Positions 39,877 through 40,164 of a stretch of 40,164 nt of DNA are shown here, piece after piece. Made by a program: the position numbers and the translations under genes. Below the pieces are notes generated by a model. That model worked only from the letters and a program-made list of their open reading frames with translations, did no database searches and was not told the DNA's origin. The DNA is from Nitrospirota bacterium (lineage in GTDB: Bacteria > Nitrospirota > Leptospirillia > Leptospirillales > Leptospirillaceae): assembly GCA_023481175.1 (NCBI GenBank), contig JAMCWM010000014.1, forward strand, positions 1-40,164, read 5' to 3'. Position 1 is the stretch's first letter; each line of letters begins with the position of its first letter.

Positions 39877-40164
39877 CCTTACTACGAGCACTGCTCCTTC
39901 CGGGGGTGGCATCGCCACAGGCTCCATGTCTTCATCGCCCACGCCTTCCTGCAGAAGATCCGCCTGAAGTTCTCAAAAAAAAAGTCTTCCTGACCCTTCC
40001 CCAGATCCATCGCCTGACCGTCGATGTCCTTCCCCGCCTGGAGTTCAGCGGGGCCGACGCCCTCGAGATCCTCTCCTACTACCGGCACAACAACAGGAAA
40101 TCCCGCCTTTCCCGGGAGAAAAAGGCCCGTCTCCAGTACGACGTTCCCAGAGCCAGGGCCGGAT
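39877..40164 (+). pseudogene. IS701-like transposase, C-terminal remnant with frameshift, cut by window edge
   Basis: The plus strand reads PYYEHCSFRGWHRHRLHVF then IAHAFLQKIRLKFSKKK, which matches the C-terminal GWHRH and AHAFL region of IS701-type DDE transposases. A TGA at 39991 ends this frame. After a shift at the nine-A run (39975-39983), the next frame continues VFLTLPQIHRLTVDVL and a basic tail rich in Arg and Lys, the expected end of these proteins. Nothing resembling the N-terminal two thirds lies between tRNA-Leu and 39877, so it is a 5'-truncated relic. Confidence 0.7.

Noticed and set aside
1..40164. CRISPR array, rRNA, prophage or biosynthetic cluster
   Set aside because: No regularly spaced repeats, rRNA signatures, phage structural genes or large synthases were seen on either strand.

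Overview
The window is a GC-rich (about 58-60% by eye), very compact bacterial chromosome segment with 3 tRNA genes, no rRNA and no CRISPR array. Gene families, very short intergenic gaps, frequent GTG/TTG starts at 1-4 base overlaps, two-membrane envelope genes (PorV-like outer membrane protein, several lipoproteins) and IS remnants fit a Gram-negative of the Nitrospirota/Leptospirillum kind. That assignment rests on my impression of the protein sequences and was not confirmed by a search.

Layout. 1-2,100: accessory edge with the N-terminal part of an IS200/IS605 TnpB cut by the window start, a repeat-rich gap, a Uma2-family nuclease, a small secreted protein, a nested stem-loop and tRNA-Pro. 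2,187-8,345 (mostly +): an exported protein and a lipoprotein in tandem, an XRE-MBL fusion protein, a divergent Rieske ferredoxin with terminator, then a methyltransferase, an M24 peptidase and an SDR-like protein. 8,484-9,112 (-): a decayed HicBA toxin-antitoxin locus (intact HicB, broken HicA) beside tRNA-Ala and a tandem TGTTCCCAAA repeat. 9,161-10,826 (-): purM-purN. 10,986-13,224 (+): a cysteine-rich lipoprotein and a PorV-like barrel, closed by a perfect bidirectional terminator.

13,346-30,286 (-) is one long run of 17 genes: fhs, a 671-aa exported unknown, uppS, cdsA, dxr, rseP, ispG, proS, DUF177, rpmF, plsX, fabH, fabD, fabG, acpP, fabF, rnc. It joins one-carbon metabolism, MEP isoprenoid synthesis, undecaprenyl carrier and CDP-diacylglycerol synthesis, fatty-acid initiation and elongation, and RNA processing, so that envelope precursors are made together. 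A near-consensus promoter at 30,609-30,637 can drive it. 30,726-34,727 (-): radA, tsaB, rimI-like, DUF465, tatB-like, tatC. 34,764-36,459 (+): panC and rsmI, convergent with a TusA-family gene. 36,796-39,474: an unknown gene head-to-head with a DUF374 acyltransferase, then a lipoprotein. 39,571-40,164: tRNA-Leu with a textbook promoter, then the C-terminal remnant of an IS701-like transposase broken at a run of nine A.

The most unusual points are the ProRS that lacks its editing (INS) domain, the HicB antitoxin kept beside a doubly broken HicA, the XRE-MBL fusion, the six-cysteine-pair lipoprotein beside a PorV-like barrel, the unknown exported protein inside the lipid superoperon, and the promoter whose start point coincides with the ATG of a possible leaderless small ORF upstream of fhs. 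I found no convincing wholly new multi-gene defence or biosynthetic system.
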